Shown: one piece after another, positions 16,907 to 25,428 of the stretch | How the letters are laid out: each line of letters opens with the position of its first letter | How positions within the stretch are numbered: position 1 is the first letter of the stretch | Origin: Devosia lacusdianchii | Lineage (GTDB): Bacteria; Pseudomonadota; Alphaproteobacteria; Rhizobiales; Devosiaceae | Reading direction: 5' to 3' | NCBI RefSeq assembly: GCF_022429625.1 | Contig: NZ_CP092483.1 | Span: forward strand, 2,418,001 to 2,482,000 | DNA: 64,000 bases | Made by a program: the position numbers and the translations under genes | Notes under the pieces: generated by a model | Database searches by the model: none | Seen by the model: the letters and a program-made list of their open reading frames with translations, nothing else | Told to the model about the DNA's origin: nothing

Positions 16907-17779
16907 TCATTGCGCCCTCCCAGAAAGGGTCGTCTCAGGGGCGACGTAATTACGCAGCGTGCCGACATGCTCGATCACCACCTCGACCACATCGCCGGCT
17001 TTCATGAACAACGGCGGTACCCGCGTGAAACCGACACCCCCCGGTGTACCTGTCACGATGACGTCGCCGGCGCCCAGTGGCGTGATGCGCGAGATGTATG
17101 AGATCAGGCTCGCGACCGAGTGGATCATCTGGCTGGTACTGGCCGACTGCACCGTCTCGCCATTCAGGCGACAGGCGATCTCAAGGTCCTGCGGGTCGGC
17201 AATCTCGTCAGCCGTCACCAGGAAGGGCCCAAAGGCCCCCGTTCGTGGAAAATTCTTGCCGGGAAGGAATTGTGAGGAATGGGTCTGCCAGTCGCGGATC
17301 GAGCCGTCATTGTAGCAGGAGTATCCAGCGATGTGGCCGAGCGCAGCGTCAGACTCGACATGCCGCCCTGCCTTGCCGATGACCACCGCGAGTTCGGCTT
17401 CGAAGTCGAGCTGTTCCGATACCGATGGCAGTATGATCGGCTCACCATGCGCGCATTGCGAGTCGGCAAACCTTGAGAATAGGGGTGGTAGCTGGGTCGG
17501 CGCGTGCTTGGTTTCGGCCAGATGGTCCTGGTAATTGAGCCCCACGCAGATGATCTTTCGTGGCGCCGGGATCACCGGAAGCAGCTGCAGGTCGGACATC
17601 GCTACGAGTTGGGCATCATCGATGGCCCGAGTGGCGATCTCCAGGAATTGCGAGTGGGCGATCAACTCGGCGAGCGTGGGATAGTTACTGCCCAGAACCG
17701 CGCTGATGTCGGCGATCCGGTTGTCAACCAAGGCGCCATACCCGGCTCGATCATTGCGTATGAAGCTACAGAGTCTCAT
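16907..17779 (-). CDS. Fumarylacetoacetate hydrolase (FAH) family protein
   Basis: A 290-residue protein of the FAA_hydrolase fold. An N-terminal cap (residues 1-70) precedes the catalytic domain, with KIICVGLNYQDHLAE (residue ~75), the metal ligands in DFEAELAVVIGK (residue ~124), and YNDGSIRDWQ (residue ~155). ITPLGAGDVIVTGTPGGVGF near residue 235 is a further signature. Members cleave C-C bonds of acylpyruvates, decarboxylate oxaloacetate or hydrate 2-oxo-enoates. In this run it is likely a late step releasing pyruvate-type fragments. A 131-bp gap separates it from the 249-aa gene; I see no separate promoter there. Confidence 0.93.
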   Translation of the reverse strand: MRLCSFIRNDRAGYGALVDNRIADISAVLGSNYPTLAELIAHSQFLEIATRAIDDAQLVAMSDLQLLPVIPAPRKIICVGLNYQDHLAETKHAPTQLPPLFSRFADSQCAHGEPIILPSVSEQLDFEAELAVVIGKAGRHVESDAALGHIAGYSCYNDGSIRDWQTHSSQFLPGKNFPRTGAFGPFLVTADEIADPQDLEIACRLNGETVQSASTSQMIHSVASLISYISRITPLGAGDVIVTGTPGGVGFTRVPPLFMKAGDVVEVVIEHVGTLRNYVAPETTLSGRAQ

Positions 17780-17800
17780 GTCTTAACCGCGTGGGATTGT

Positions 17801-19261
17801 TCAGGTGATGTCGAAGGTGATGGTTTTGACGTCGGTGATTTCACGCAACGTGTGCTTGCCGCCCAACCGACCGAGCCCGCTGGCTTTGCCGGAAGCGCCG
17901 CCGAACGGCAGGTGCAACTCCCAGTAGCAGCTGGCGCTGTTGACGTTCACTAGGCCGGCGCGCAGCTTCTCGCTGAAGGCGAAAGCCTGGCTCAGGTCGC
18001 GCGTGAAGACGCTGGCCGCCAGGCCGTGCGATGACGCGTTGGCGGTCTCCAGCAGGTCGGCTGCGTCGGCGCACACCACCAGGGGGGCGACGGGTCCAAA
18101 TGTTTCCGACCTGTTGAGCAACGCATCTCGGGCAACCCGACCCATGACGGTCGGTTGATAGGAAAGGCCAGAGCCAGATACTCCAGGCCTACCCCCGGCG
18201 ATAAGTTCGCCGCCGCGCGCTAGGCCATCGGCCACATGTTCCTCGACCTTTGCGAAAACCTGGGCGTTGTTGAGCGGCCCCATCGTCGTTTCGAGTGCGA
18301 GAGGGTCGCCGAGGCGGATTGCCGATGCAATGTCGGCTATTCGCCGGGCGAGCGCATCGTGGTTCTTCCCAGTGACCAGGATACGGCCGGTGGCAGCACA
18401 AACTTGCCCCGCATTAAAAAAGCTGCCGAATGCAGCCGCTTCTGCGGCACGGTCCAGATCGGCGTCATCGAGCACCACCACCGGGCCATTGCCACCCAGT
18501 TCGAGCAGCATCGGTTTGCCCGCGCCCCGGGTGGCGATAATGTTTCCTGTGCCAGGGCTGCCTGTGAAACCGATCCCGTGCGTTCCGGGATTGGAAACAA
18601 CCTCGTCGCCCACCACCGCGCCAGGTCCGAAGACCACGTTGACCGCGCCGTCGGGAACGCCCGCGTCCACGAGGCACTCCACCAGCTTCGCGGCGCAGAG
18701 CGAGGTCGTCGGCGCCGGCACCCAGACAACGGCATTGCCGGCGGCCAGGCAGGGCGCGAGGTATTCGACCGGAATATTGATCGGAAAATTCCAGGGCGTG
18801 ACGACGGCGTAGACACCGCGGGCCTGGCGGAAGCTGATTGCGCGCTTCCCGGGCGTCTCGACCGGGATATATTCGCCTTCGAGCCACTTGATCAGCTCGC
18901 CTGCCTCACGGAATCCAGTCGCTGCTGCGTCGACTTCGGCATAGGCCTCGGTCGCCAGCGGCTTTCCCTGTTCAAGCGCCAGGATGGTGGCGAGCTCGTC
19001 CCTGCGCTTCTCGATGCTTTCGGCAACACGATTGCAGAGGCGCGCGCGGTCCCACGGCGATAGCTTAGCCAAGGCGACGAAGCCGGATGCCGCGGCCTTG
19101 ATCGCGTCCCGGGCGTCCTCGCGATCACCCTCGGCCACATGGCCGAGCAAGGTTCTGTTGAAAGGCGACCGCGCCTCGAAGGTCTTGCCAGCACGGGACG
19201 GCGTCCACCGCCCATTTATGAAATGATCGGCTTTGACCAGGCTTGGAGTGTTCAGCGTCAC
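17801..19261 (-). CDS. NAD(P)-dependent aldehyde dehydrogenase family protein
   Basis: A 486-residue ALDH. Cofactor-binding VTPWNFPINIPVEYLAPCLA lies near residue 155, the catalytic glutamate is in LLELGGNGPVV near residue 254, and the nucleophilic cysteine is in NAGQVCAATGRILV near residue 290. The C-terminal segment VNVNSASCYWELHLPFGG is also family-typical. The GTG start at 19261 overlaps the TGA of the amidohydrolase gene (GTGA), so the two are coupled. It probably oxidises the aldehyde made by the GMC enzyme or released by the amidohydrolase route. The substrate is not identifiable from sequence. Confidence 0.93.
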   Translation of the reverse strand: MTLNTPSLVKADHFINGRWTPSRAGKTFEARSPFNRTLLGHVAEGDREDARDAIKAAASGFVALAKLSPWDRARLCNRVAESIEKRRDELATILALEQGKPLATEAYAEVDAAATGFREAGELIKWLEGEYIPVETPGKRAISFRQARGVYAVVTPWNFPINIPVEYLAPCLAAGNAVVWVPAPTTSLCAAKLVECLVDAGVPDGAVNVVFGPGAVVGDEVVSNPGTHGIGFTGSPGTGNIIATRGAGKPMLLELGGNGPVVVLDDADLDRAAEAAAFGSFFNAGQVCAATGRILVTGKNHDALARRIADIASAIRLGDPLALETTMGPLNNAQVFAKVEEHVADGLARGGELIAGGRPGVSGSGLSYQPTVMGRVARDALLNRSETFGPVAPLVVCADAADLLETANASSHGLAASVFTRDLSQAFAFSEKLRAGLVNVNSASCYWELHLPFGGASGKASGLGRLGGKHTLREITDVKTITFDIT

Positions 19262-20433
19262 TTGCTACCCCCGGAAAATTGGCCCCGTTCGACGAGCGGC
19301 GAGCCGTCAGGACCGATCTCACGGCCCTTGACGATCAGCCGGTCGCAAACCAGCCGTCTCGAAACGGCGAGGGTTTCGCCCATCGCGTCCTTGAACGACC
19401 AGGGTTCCTCTTTCCATCTCAGGACAGCGATGTTGGCCTCGTCGCCCACAGCGATCCGCCCCAATTCCGGACGCCGCAGCACAGCCGCAGGATTGGTGCT
19501 GCCTCCCGCCAAGGCCGTTGTCGGATCCACGCCCAGCGCGATGAGCTTGTTTATCGTTGTGAGAAGGTCGAATGCCGGTCCGTTGACCGAGAGCGAATGA
19601 ATGTCAGAGCTGATCAGATCAGGAACAAAGCCCTCGGCGAGCATCTCGCGGCACACCTGGAACGAGAAGCCGCCCATGCCGTGACCGATATCGAAGTGAA
19701 CGCCGCGCTCGCGAGCCTGCCAGACCGTCTGGCGCACGCGACCCGCTTGCGTCGCTGCGTTGGGATCGGGGCGGCAGCAATGGGTGATGATGTCACCCTT
19801 GCGCAATTGCTGGAGAACTTCTTCGATCGTCGGCGGATCAAGGTCGACGTGGCACATGACCGGCAAACCGAGTCGATCCGCGACCTTGAGCGCAATCTCC
19901 AGCGCCTTGGCACCATTCTCGCCGGCGGCCTTGCGCCCAGCCCGGACCTTGATGCCGACCACCTTGTCCGGATGGGCCTGTGCCACCTCGATGCAGCTTT
20001 CGCTGTCGACAAGACGCATGTCGCAGCATTCGCCGACCATCACACGTGACGAGAAGCCAAAAATCCCCGGGAACGATATGTTCAGGTAGGCAAAGGTGTG
20101 GAACGGCGAGTCCTGGAAGATAAAGGAGTTCAGGCCCTCGAAATTGCCCGCGCCGGCCGATCCCGCATCCACAAACACCCCGGTTGCCGATCTATGCGCG
20201 ACAAGTTCGGGACGCACGCCGAGTGCCGTACCACCCCAATATATATGCGTATGGATGTCGGTCAGTGCGGGGGTGATGATGGCGCCGGATGCCTCGATAA
20301 CGATATCGCCCGCCATTGGGGAAATGTCGCCAACACCCGTGATACGGCCGTTCTGAATCGCGATATCAACGTTTGGCGCTTGACCGGTAAAGGCCAAGAC
20401 CTCTGCGCCCCTAAAAACTGTTCTTTGAGTCAT
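19258..20433 (-). CDS. Amidohydrolase/deacetylase family metallohydrolase (COG3964-like)
   Basis: A 391-residue amidohydrolase with N-terminal metal motif TDIHTHIYWGG (residue ~60), KVRAGRKAAGENG around the bridging-lysine region (residue ~163), LPVMCHVD (residue ~194), FDIGHGMGGFSF (residue ~257) and ISSDIHSLSVNGPAFD (residue ~283). This resembles dihydroorotase-like enzymes of COG3964, annotated as N-acyl-amino-acid or D-aminoacylase-type hydrolases. It is first of five genes read leftward from the TetR-controlled divergent promoter. I chose ATG 20433; upstream frame to 20496 would run into the promoter. The 5' leader carries a small GCCCGG...CCGGGC hairpin (20461-20480). Confidence 0.9.
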   Translation of the reverse strand: MTQRTVFRGAEVLAFTGQAPNVDIAIQNGRITGVGDISPMAGDIVIEASGAIITPALTDIHTHIYWGGTALGVRPELVAHRSATGVFVDAGSAGAGNFEGLNSFIFQDSPFHTFAYLNISFPGIFGFSSRVMVGECCDMRLVDSESCIEVAQAHPDKVVGIKVRAGRKAAGENGAKALEIALKVADRLGLPVMCHVDLDPPTIEEVLQQLRKGDIITHCCRPDPNAATQAGRVRQTVWQARERGVHFDIGHGMGGFSFQVCREMLAEGFVPDLISSDIHSLSVNGPAFDLLTTINKLIALGVDPTTALAGGSTNPAAVLRRPELGRIAVGDEANIAVLRWKEEPWSFKDAMGETLAVSRRLVCDRLIVKGREIGPDGSPLVERGQFSGGSK

Positions 20434-20498
20434 GGCTCTAGCTTGGGTGTGTTTTCGGAGGCCCGGCAGTGTCACCGGGCATCGCGAAAAAATCACAT

Positions 20499-20512
20499 AC
20501 TGACTAGTCAGT
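20499..20512. promoter_or_regulatory. Predicted operator for the TetR-family regulator
   Basis: ACTGACTAGTCAGT is a perfect 14-bp palindrome, the size and symmetry expected for a TetR-dimer site. It lies in the only divergent gap between the leftward catabolic genes and the rightward transporter-tetR operon, immediately before the TTGACA box of the latter. Repressor bound here could silence both directions. Confidence 0.65.
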
Positions 20513-20517
20513 CAATA

Positions 20518-20547
20518 TTGACAGCGACAAAAGCTTCGTCACATATG
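20518..20547 (+). promoter_or_regulatory. Promoter of the TetR-island transporter operon
   Basis: A consensus TTGACA (20518-20523) with CATATG (20542-20547) 18 bp downstream as a weak -10. The binding-protein start is at 20593 with GGAGGAG at 20580-20586. The operator palindrome ends 6 bp upstream of the -35 box. Confidence 0.5.
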
Positions 20548-20592
20548 CCGGTGTCATTCGACATTCACAACGTCACTCTGGAGGAGACGCTG

Positions 20593-21837
20593 ATGCGTAG
20601 AGGATTAATGGGAGGGCTGGTACTTGGCACCGCTCTGGTTGCAGTCATGCTGCAAACTGGAGGCGTGTGGGCAAAGGATACGGTCAGGGCCCGATTCGCC
20701 GAATACAGCACCAAAACTGGGCCATTCTTTCAGGAACTCGCGGACCAGTTCAACGCTGCCAATCCCGATATCGAGGTAAAGGTGGAGTACCTGCCCTGGC
20801 CCGAGATGCAGCAACAGCTGATGACCGATATCTCTGCCGGAACTGCGCCCGACATTTCGCACATGGCAACGCGCTGGATGGCGGGCTTTGCCGCTGATGG
20901 CGCCCTGGCGCCCATCGACGATCTGATGTCGCCCGGCTTTGCCGATACCTTCGTGCCGACCTATCTCGACCTGCAGAAGCAGGACGGCCAGACCTGGGGC
21001 CTCCCGATCGCCGCGTCGGCACGTGGCCTTTTCTACAATAAGGACCTGTTCGAGCGCGCAGGCGTCACCGAAATCCCCACCACCTGGGACGAGGCCTTCG
21101 AGGCGGCCAAGAAAATCAGCGCTCTTGGCGGCGACATCTACGGCATGGGCCTGCAGGGCAAAGACCTCGATACCGAGGGCTACTGGTTCTACTCGCTGTG
21201 GACGCATGGCGGCAGCATTATCGGGCCAGACGGCAAGAGCGGCTTTGCTTCTCCCGAGGCCGTAGCGGCGACCGAGAATTACCTTCGTTTCATCAGCGAA
21301 GGCCTGGCGCAGCCCGGTGTAACCGGATCCAGCCGCGAGGACCTTCAGAACCTGTTTGCCGCCGGCAAGCTCGGCATGGTCCTGTCCGGTCCCTGGTTCA
21401 ATGCCCAACTGGCCGAGCAGGGCAAGGACGTCGAATATGGCATCGCCCATATTCCGGTCGCCACGACCGAGGCGACCTATGGCGTCACCGACACCATTGC
21501 GATCGTGGAAGGCTCCGATGTGAAGCCGCAGGCCATGAAGTTCCTCGAGTTTATCTTCAACGAGGAAAACAGGCTCGCCTTCGGCAAGCTGGAAGGGTTC
21601 GTTCCGGTGCTGAAGTCGGAATCCACCGAACCTTTCTTCACCGAGAACCCAAACATGGCCGTGTTCCTGGAAATGGGGCCCGTAGCAAAGTTTGCTCCCC
21701 TGCTGCCCCGCTGGGAGGAAATGGCTGAAGGACTGAAATCGGAACTGGCTCTCATCTATTCCGGTGAGGTCGAGGTCGAGGCAGGTCTTCAGGCAGCCGC
21801 CGCCAAGATGGACGCCCTGCTCGCCGAAGAGCAGTAA
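20593..21837 (+). CDS. CUT1 solute-binding protein of the TetR island
   Basis: A 414-residue SBP_bac_1 protein. ATG 20593 follows GGAGGAGACGC. The signal peptide is MRRGLMGGLVLGTALVAVML...WA, and the mature protein begins near KDTVRARF. Family-typical stretches are FNAANPDIEVKVEYLPW (residue ~51), ISAGTAPDISHMATRW (residue ~80) and a C-terminal FLEFIFNEENRLAFGK. The frame is open far upstream, but that part is antisense to the amidohydrolase. It should deliver the substrate processed by the flanking enzymes. Confidence 0.93.
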   Translation: MRRGLMGGLVLGTALVAVMLQTGGVWAKDTVRARFAEYSTKTGPFFQELADQFNAANPDIEVKVEYLPWPEMQQQLMTDISAGTAPDISHMATRWMAGFAADGALAPIDDLMSPGFADTFVPTYLDLQKQDGQTWGLPIAASARGLFYNKDLFERAGVTEIPTTWDEAFEAAKKISALGGDIYGMGLQGKDLDTEGYWFYSLWTHGGSIIGPDGKSGFASPEAVAATENYLRFISEGLAQPGVTGSSREDLQNLFAAGKLGMVLSGPWFNAQLAEQGKDVEYGIAHIPVATTEATYGVTDTIAIVEGSDVKPQAMKFLEFIFNEENRLAFGKLEGFVPVLKSESTEPFFTENPNMAVFLEMGPVAKFAPLLPRWEEMAEGLKSELALIYSGEVEVEAGLQAAAAKMDALLAEEQ

Positions 21838-21857
21838 CGGCCGACTTCCGCAACAAT

Positions 21858-21885
21858 GCCAGGTGGCCACTCACGACCACCTGGC
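21858..21885 (+). other. Hairpin between binding-protein and permease genes
   Basis: GCCAGGTGG, a 10-nt loop, then CCACCTGGC: a perfect 9-bp stem 20 bp after the binding-protein stop and 28 bp before the permease start. There is no T-run. Its placement matches hairpins at 7940-7969 and 31663-31689. Confidence 0.7.
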
Positions 21886-21913
21886 GCATACCCATCGCGT
21901 ACGGGGAAAGAGT

Positions 21914-22843
21914 ATGAACGCTTTTCGAAAGGCGCCGGATATCGGACGGGCAGTCAATTCCGAGCGCTCGGCCTCGATGTGGGCCCTGCTCCTCGTTGCG
22001 CCTTGTCTGTTGCTATCGATTTCGGTGATTGGCTACCCAATTTTCGACGTCCTGCGCATGTCGCTATTCGACATCAGCCGCATCGGCGTTGTCCGCGATT
22101 TCGCCGGCCTCGAGAATTTCACGAAGACCTTTGCCGACCCGGTCTTCCTGCAAACCGCGTGGCAGACGCTCATCTGGACCGTTGCGGTAGTGGGCGGAAC
22201 GATCCTGGTATCGATCCCCATAGCGCTCATTCTTCACGAAGACTTCTATGGAAGAACCATCGCCCGAACCATCGTGCTCCTGCCCTGGGCGATCTCTCTC
22301 GCCATGACTGCGGTGGTCTGGCGCTATGTCGTCAACGGTGACTTCGGCACCCTCAACATGACCCTCTCTGCGCTGGGCCTGCCGGTCGGCAACTATCCTT
22401 GGCTTGCCGACGCCAGAGTAGCTTTCCTGATCGAGATTCTGGTCGGCATCCTTGTGTCGGTGCCGTTCACCGTCACCATCCTGCTGGGAGGGCTGACGTC
22501 GATCCCGAGTACCCTCTACGAGGCCTCCGCCATTGACGGCGCATCACCGTTCAATAGCTTTCGCCACATTACGATGCCATTGCTTTGGCCATTCATGCAA
22601 ATCGCCATCGTTCTGAACGTGATCTATGTATTCAACTCGTTCCCGATCATATGGATCATGACCAATGGCGGCCCATCCAATCGGACAGACATCTTGATTA
22701 CTTATGTCTACAAACAGGCATTTGCGTTCGGCAAGTTAGGCAACGCGGCTGCCGGTTCGGTGATCATGTTCGCTGCATTGCTGGGCTTTGCAATCATTTA
22801 CCTCTACCTGACGCGCTCGCGGGGAGCAAACAGCGATGTCTAA
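21914..22843 (+). CDS. CUT1 ABC transporter permease (MalF-like), TetR island
   Basis: A 309-residue inner-membrane protein. The start at 21914 follows GGGGAAAGAGT. Hydrophobic segments begin with WALLLVAPCLLLSISVIGYP (residue ~23), and the EAA loop (YEASAIDGASPFNSF ... MPLLWP) is near residue 203. The gene overlaps the next permease by 8 bp. It forms the channel for the island's importer. Confidence 0.92.
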   Translation: MNAFRKAPDIGRAVNSERSASMWALLLVAPCLLLSISVIGYPIFDVLRMSLFDISRIGVVRDFAGLENFTKTFADPVFLQTAWQTLIWTVAVVGGTILVSIPIALILHEDFYGRTIARTIVLLPWAISLAMTAVVWRYVVNGDFGTLNMTLSALGLPVGNYPWLADARVAFLIEILVGILVSVPFTVTILLGGLTSIPSTLYEASAIDGASPFNSFRHITMPLLWPFMQIAIVLNVIYVFNSFPIIWIMTNGGPSNRTDILITYVYKQAFAFGKLGNAAAGSVIMFAALLGFAIIYLYLTRSRGANSDV

Positions 22844-23663
22844 GGCCAAAAAAAGCATCCTGTGCTGGGCCTTGCTCTCGCCCTTCCTCATCGTCGTTCT
22901 GTTTCCCTACGCGACCATGCTATCGACCGCGCTCAAGCAAGAGGACGAGATCTTCACGTTCGAGCGGACGTGGCTGCCCCGCGATTTCTATCTGGGCAAT
23001 TTCGCGGAGCTGATGTTCGAGCGAGGATTCGGGCAGGCGCTCGGCAATTCTCTGATCATCAGCGTCGGGGCCACCCTGTTGTCGCTGGCCGTCGCCATTC
23101 CTGCCGCCTATGCGCTGACCCGCATGCGAGTGCCCGGCGAAGGCGCGCTGACTAATTACCTGCTGATCACCCAGATGATTTCGCCGATCGTGCTCATCCT
23201 GGGCCTGTTCCGGATGTTTGCTTACTTCGGGCTGATCAACAGCCTGTTTTCGGTCATCATCGCGCATAGCGCGTTCTTCACGGCCTTCGCGGTGTGGATG
23301 CTGAAAAGCTACTTCGCGACGATCCCCCAGGACCTCGAAGAGGCGGCATGGCTCGATGGCGCAAGCCGCTTCAGCGCCTTCATACGTGTCTTCCTGCCGC
23401 TTTGCCTGCCGGGTGTGGTGGTGACCTCGATCTTCACCTTCGTCAACTCATGGAACGAGTATGCGATGTCGCTGACCCTGCTGCGCGATGTCGCCCAGCA
23501 GACGGCCCCGGTGAAGATCGCCTTCCTGACCGGCACTCTCTACCAAATCGAATGGCACCTCATCATGGCGGCAACGCTTATCGCCTCGGTGCCGGTCGCA
23601 ATCGTATTCGCCAGTATCCAACGCTACCTCATTGGCGGCATGTCGCTGGGCGCAGTGAAATAG
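22836..23663 (+). CDS. CUT1 ABC transporter permease (MalG-like), TetR island
   Basis: A 275-residue permease. ATG 22836 lies inside the 3' end of the previous gene. The EAA loop (LEEAAWLDGASRFSAF ... LPLCLPG) is near residue 172, and the tail RYLIGGMSLGAVK is characteristic of MalG-type subunits. It pairs with the MalF-like subunit. The ATPase GTG start comes 9 bp after the stop. Confidence 0.92.
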   Translation: MSKAKKSILCWALLSPFLIVVLFPYATMLSTALKQEDEIFTFERTWLPRDFYLGNFAELMFERGFGQALGNSLIISVGATLLSLAVAIPAAYALTRMRVPGEGALTNYLLITQMISPIVLILGLFRMFAYFGLINSLFSVIIAHSAFFTAFAVWMLKSYFATIPQDLEEAAWLDGASRFSAFIRVFLPLCLPGVVVTSIFTFVNSWNEYAMSLTLLRDVAQQTAPVKIAFLTGTLYQIEWHLIMAATLIASVPVAIVFASIQRYLIGGMSLGAVK

Positions 23664-23672
23664 GAGGCCAGA

Positions 23673-24761
23673 GTGGCATCGATTCACCTCAAGAATGTGC
23701 GCAAGGAATTCGGCGCATTCAAAATCATCGACGACGTCAACATTGCCATCGAAGATCGCGAATTCGTCGTGCTCGTCGGGCCTTCCGGATGCGGCAAGTC
23801 CACGCTCCTCAGAATGATCGCCGGGCTTGAGTCCATTAGCGGCGGCGCCATAGAAATCGATGGCGAAGTCGTCAACGGTCTCGGCCCGCAGCGTCGCGAC
23901 CTGGCGATGGTGTTTCAGAGCTATGCTCTGTACCCCCACATGACGACGGCGCAGAATATCGGCTTTCCGCTCAAGCTGCGGGGCGCCAAGCAGGGGGACG
24001 TCGATCGGGCAGTGGCGGAGGTTGCATCCACGCTTCACCTGGACACGCTGCTCGACCGCCAGCCACGAGCCCTGTCGGGTGGTCAGCGTCAGCGCGTCGC
24101 CATGGGGCGGGCCATGGTGCGAGCGCCACGAGCCTTCCTGTTCGATGAACCGTTGAGCAATCTCGACGCCAAGCTGCGTCATCACATGCGTATCGAACTG
24201 CGCCAGCTACACAAATCGCTGGGTGCAACGTCGATCTATGTAACGCACGACCAGATTGAGGCCATGACGATGGCGGACCGCATTGTGGTCATGAACCGCG
24301 GCAAGATTGAGCAGATCGGCACGCCCCTGGAACTGTTCGACCGGCCCGCCAACGTCTTCGTCGCGGCATTCCTGGGATCGCCTACCATAAACTTTGCCAA
24401 GGCCGAACTGGCCGGCGAGGATAGCACCACCGTGATCCGCTTTGCCTCCGGTACGCAGCCTCTGACCCTAAGCGGGTTTCAGAGCAGTAGTGTCCAGGCC
24501 GTCATCGCCGGGGTGCGACCGCAGCATATCGAGATCATCGACCCCAGCCAGGCCCCGCTTACCGGGACTGTCGAGCTGGTGGAGCATACGGGCTGCGAGA
24601 CCAACATTATCCTCAAGGTCGGCACTGATGAATGGACGGTTCAATCGCGCACCCGCCGGCATGTGGTTTCCGGGGAGCGGGTCGGGTTGTCGTTCGACCC
24701 CGCGAACCTTCATTTGTTTGCGTCGGACACAGAAGAACGGATCGGATCGCTAAATGGGTGA
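23673..24761 (+). CDS. CUT1 ABC transporter ATP-binding protein, TetR island
   Basis: A 362-residue MalK-like ATPase with a GTG start at 23673 preceded by AGGAGGCCAGA. Walker A is GPSGCGKSTLL, the signature LSGGQRQRVAMGRAM, and Walker B FLFDEPLSNLDAKLR. A C-terminal TOBE-like region begins around residue 240. The last 8 bp overlap the TetR start (ATGGGTGA). It powers uptake through the two preceding permeases. Confidence 0.95.
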   Translation: MASIHLKNVRKEFGAFKIIDDVNIAIEDREFVVLVGPSGCGKSTLLRMIAGLESISGGAIEIDGEVVNGLGPQRRDLAMVFQSYALYPHMTTAQNIGFPLKLRGAKQGDVDRAVAEVASTLHLDTLLDRQPRALSGGQRQRVAMGRAMVRAPRAFLFDEPLSNLDAKLRHHMRIELRQLHKSLGATSIYVTHDQIEAMTMADRIVVMNRGKIEQIGTPLELFDRPANVFVAAFLGSPTINFAKAELAGEDSTTVIRFASGTQPLTLSGFQSSSVQAVIAGVRPQHIEIIDPSQAPLTGTVELVEHTGCETNIILKVGTDEWTVQSRTRRHVVSGERVGLSFDPANLHLFASDTEERIGSLNG

Positions 24762-25428
24762 GCAAAAATCCGCAGCTGAAACCAGCGCTCCCAAGAAGCG
24801 GGATCCCGAGCGGACCATGCGCACGGTGATCACCGCCGCCAGGGTCGAGTTTGCCGAATACGGCTACGACGGCGCACGAACGGACCGCATCGCGGCCGGA
24901 ACCGGGATGAGCAAGGGCGTGCTCTATCATTATTTCCGGTCCAAGGATGAGCTGTTCGTGGCGGTCCTGGAAGACATCTATCAGGAGCTTCGTTCGCAGA
25001 ATGAGGCCTTGGTTCTCGACGACTTCGAGCCCGAAGCCGGCATACGGGAGCTGATCGCCCATACCTACGACTACTTCGTGACCCATCCGGAATTCATTGT
25101 ACTGGTGAACGCCGAGAACCTGATGAAGGCGGTCCACCTGACGAAGTCGGAAAGCGTCCACAGCATGTTCGCGCCGCTCTCGACGCGCCTCGGCGAGTTG
25201 ATCCGGCGCGGCCAGGATCAAGGCATCTTTCGCCAGAATGTCGATATCATCGAGCTGTACGTATCGATTGTCGGCCTCGGCTATTTCTTCCTGTCCAATC
25301 GCTGGACACTCAGCGTTGTCTTCAATCGCGACCTGCTGGACGAGAGCGCCGAGGATAGGCGCCTCGCGCACATGACTGACATGGTCCTAGGCTACCTGCG
25401 CCATGTCGACCAGGATGCGCCGAAATGA
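24754..25428 (+). CDS. TetR/AcrR-family transcriptional regulator
   Basis: A 224-residue protein. After a short lysine-rich leader the TetR_N helix-turn-helix runs from about residue 25 to 70 (ARVEFAEYGYDGARTDRIAA, GMSKGVLYHYFRSKDELF). The C-terminal ligand/dimer domain fits the TetR_C_6-type fold (YVSIVGLGYFFLSNRWTLSV). It is encoded inside the transporter operon, overlapping the ATPase and the following PLP-enzyme gene (ATGA at 25425). The palindrome at 20499-20512 is the best operator candidate, implying autoregulation and control of both divergent operons. Confidence 0.93.
   Translation: MGEQKSAAETSAPKKRDPERTMRTVITAARVEFAEYGYDGARTDRIAAGTGMSKGVLYHYFRSKDELFVAVLEDIYQELRSQNEALVLDDFEPEAGIRELIAHTYDYFVTHPEFIVLVNAENLMKAVHLTKSESVHSMFAPLSTRLGELIRRGQDQGIFRQNVDIIELYVSIVGLGYFFLSNRWTLSVVFNRDLLDESAEDRRLAHMTDMVLGYLRHVDQDAPK

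Noticed and set aside
20605-21870. 421-codon minus-strand frame over the TetR-island binding protein
   Set aside because: Antisense shadow of a gene with clear family motifs and ribosome site.
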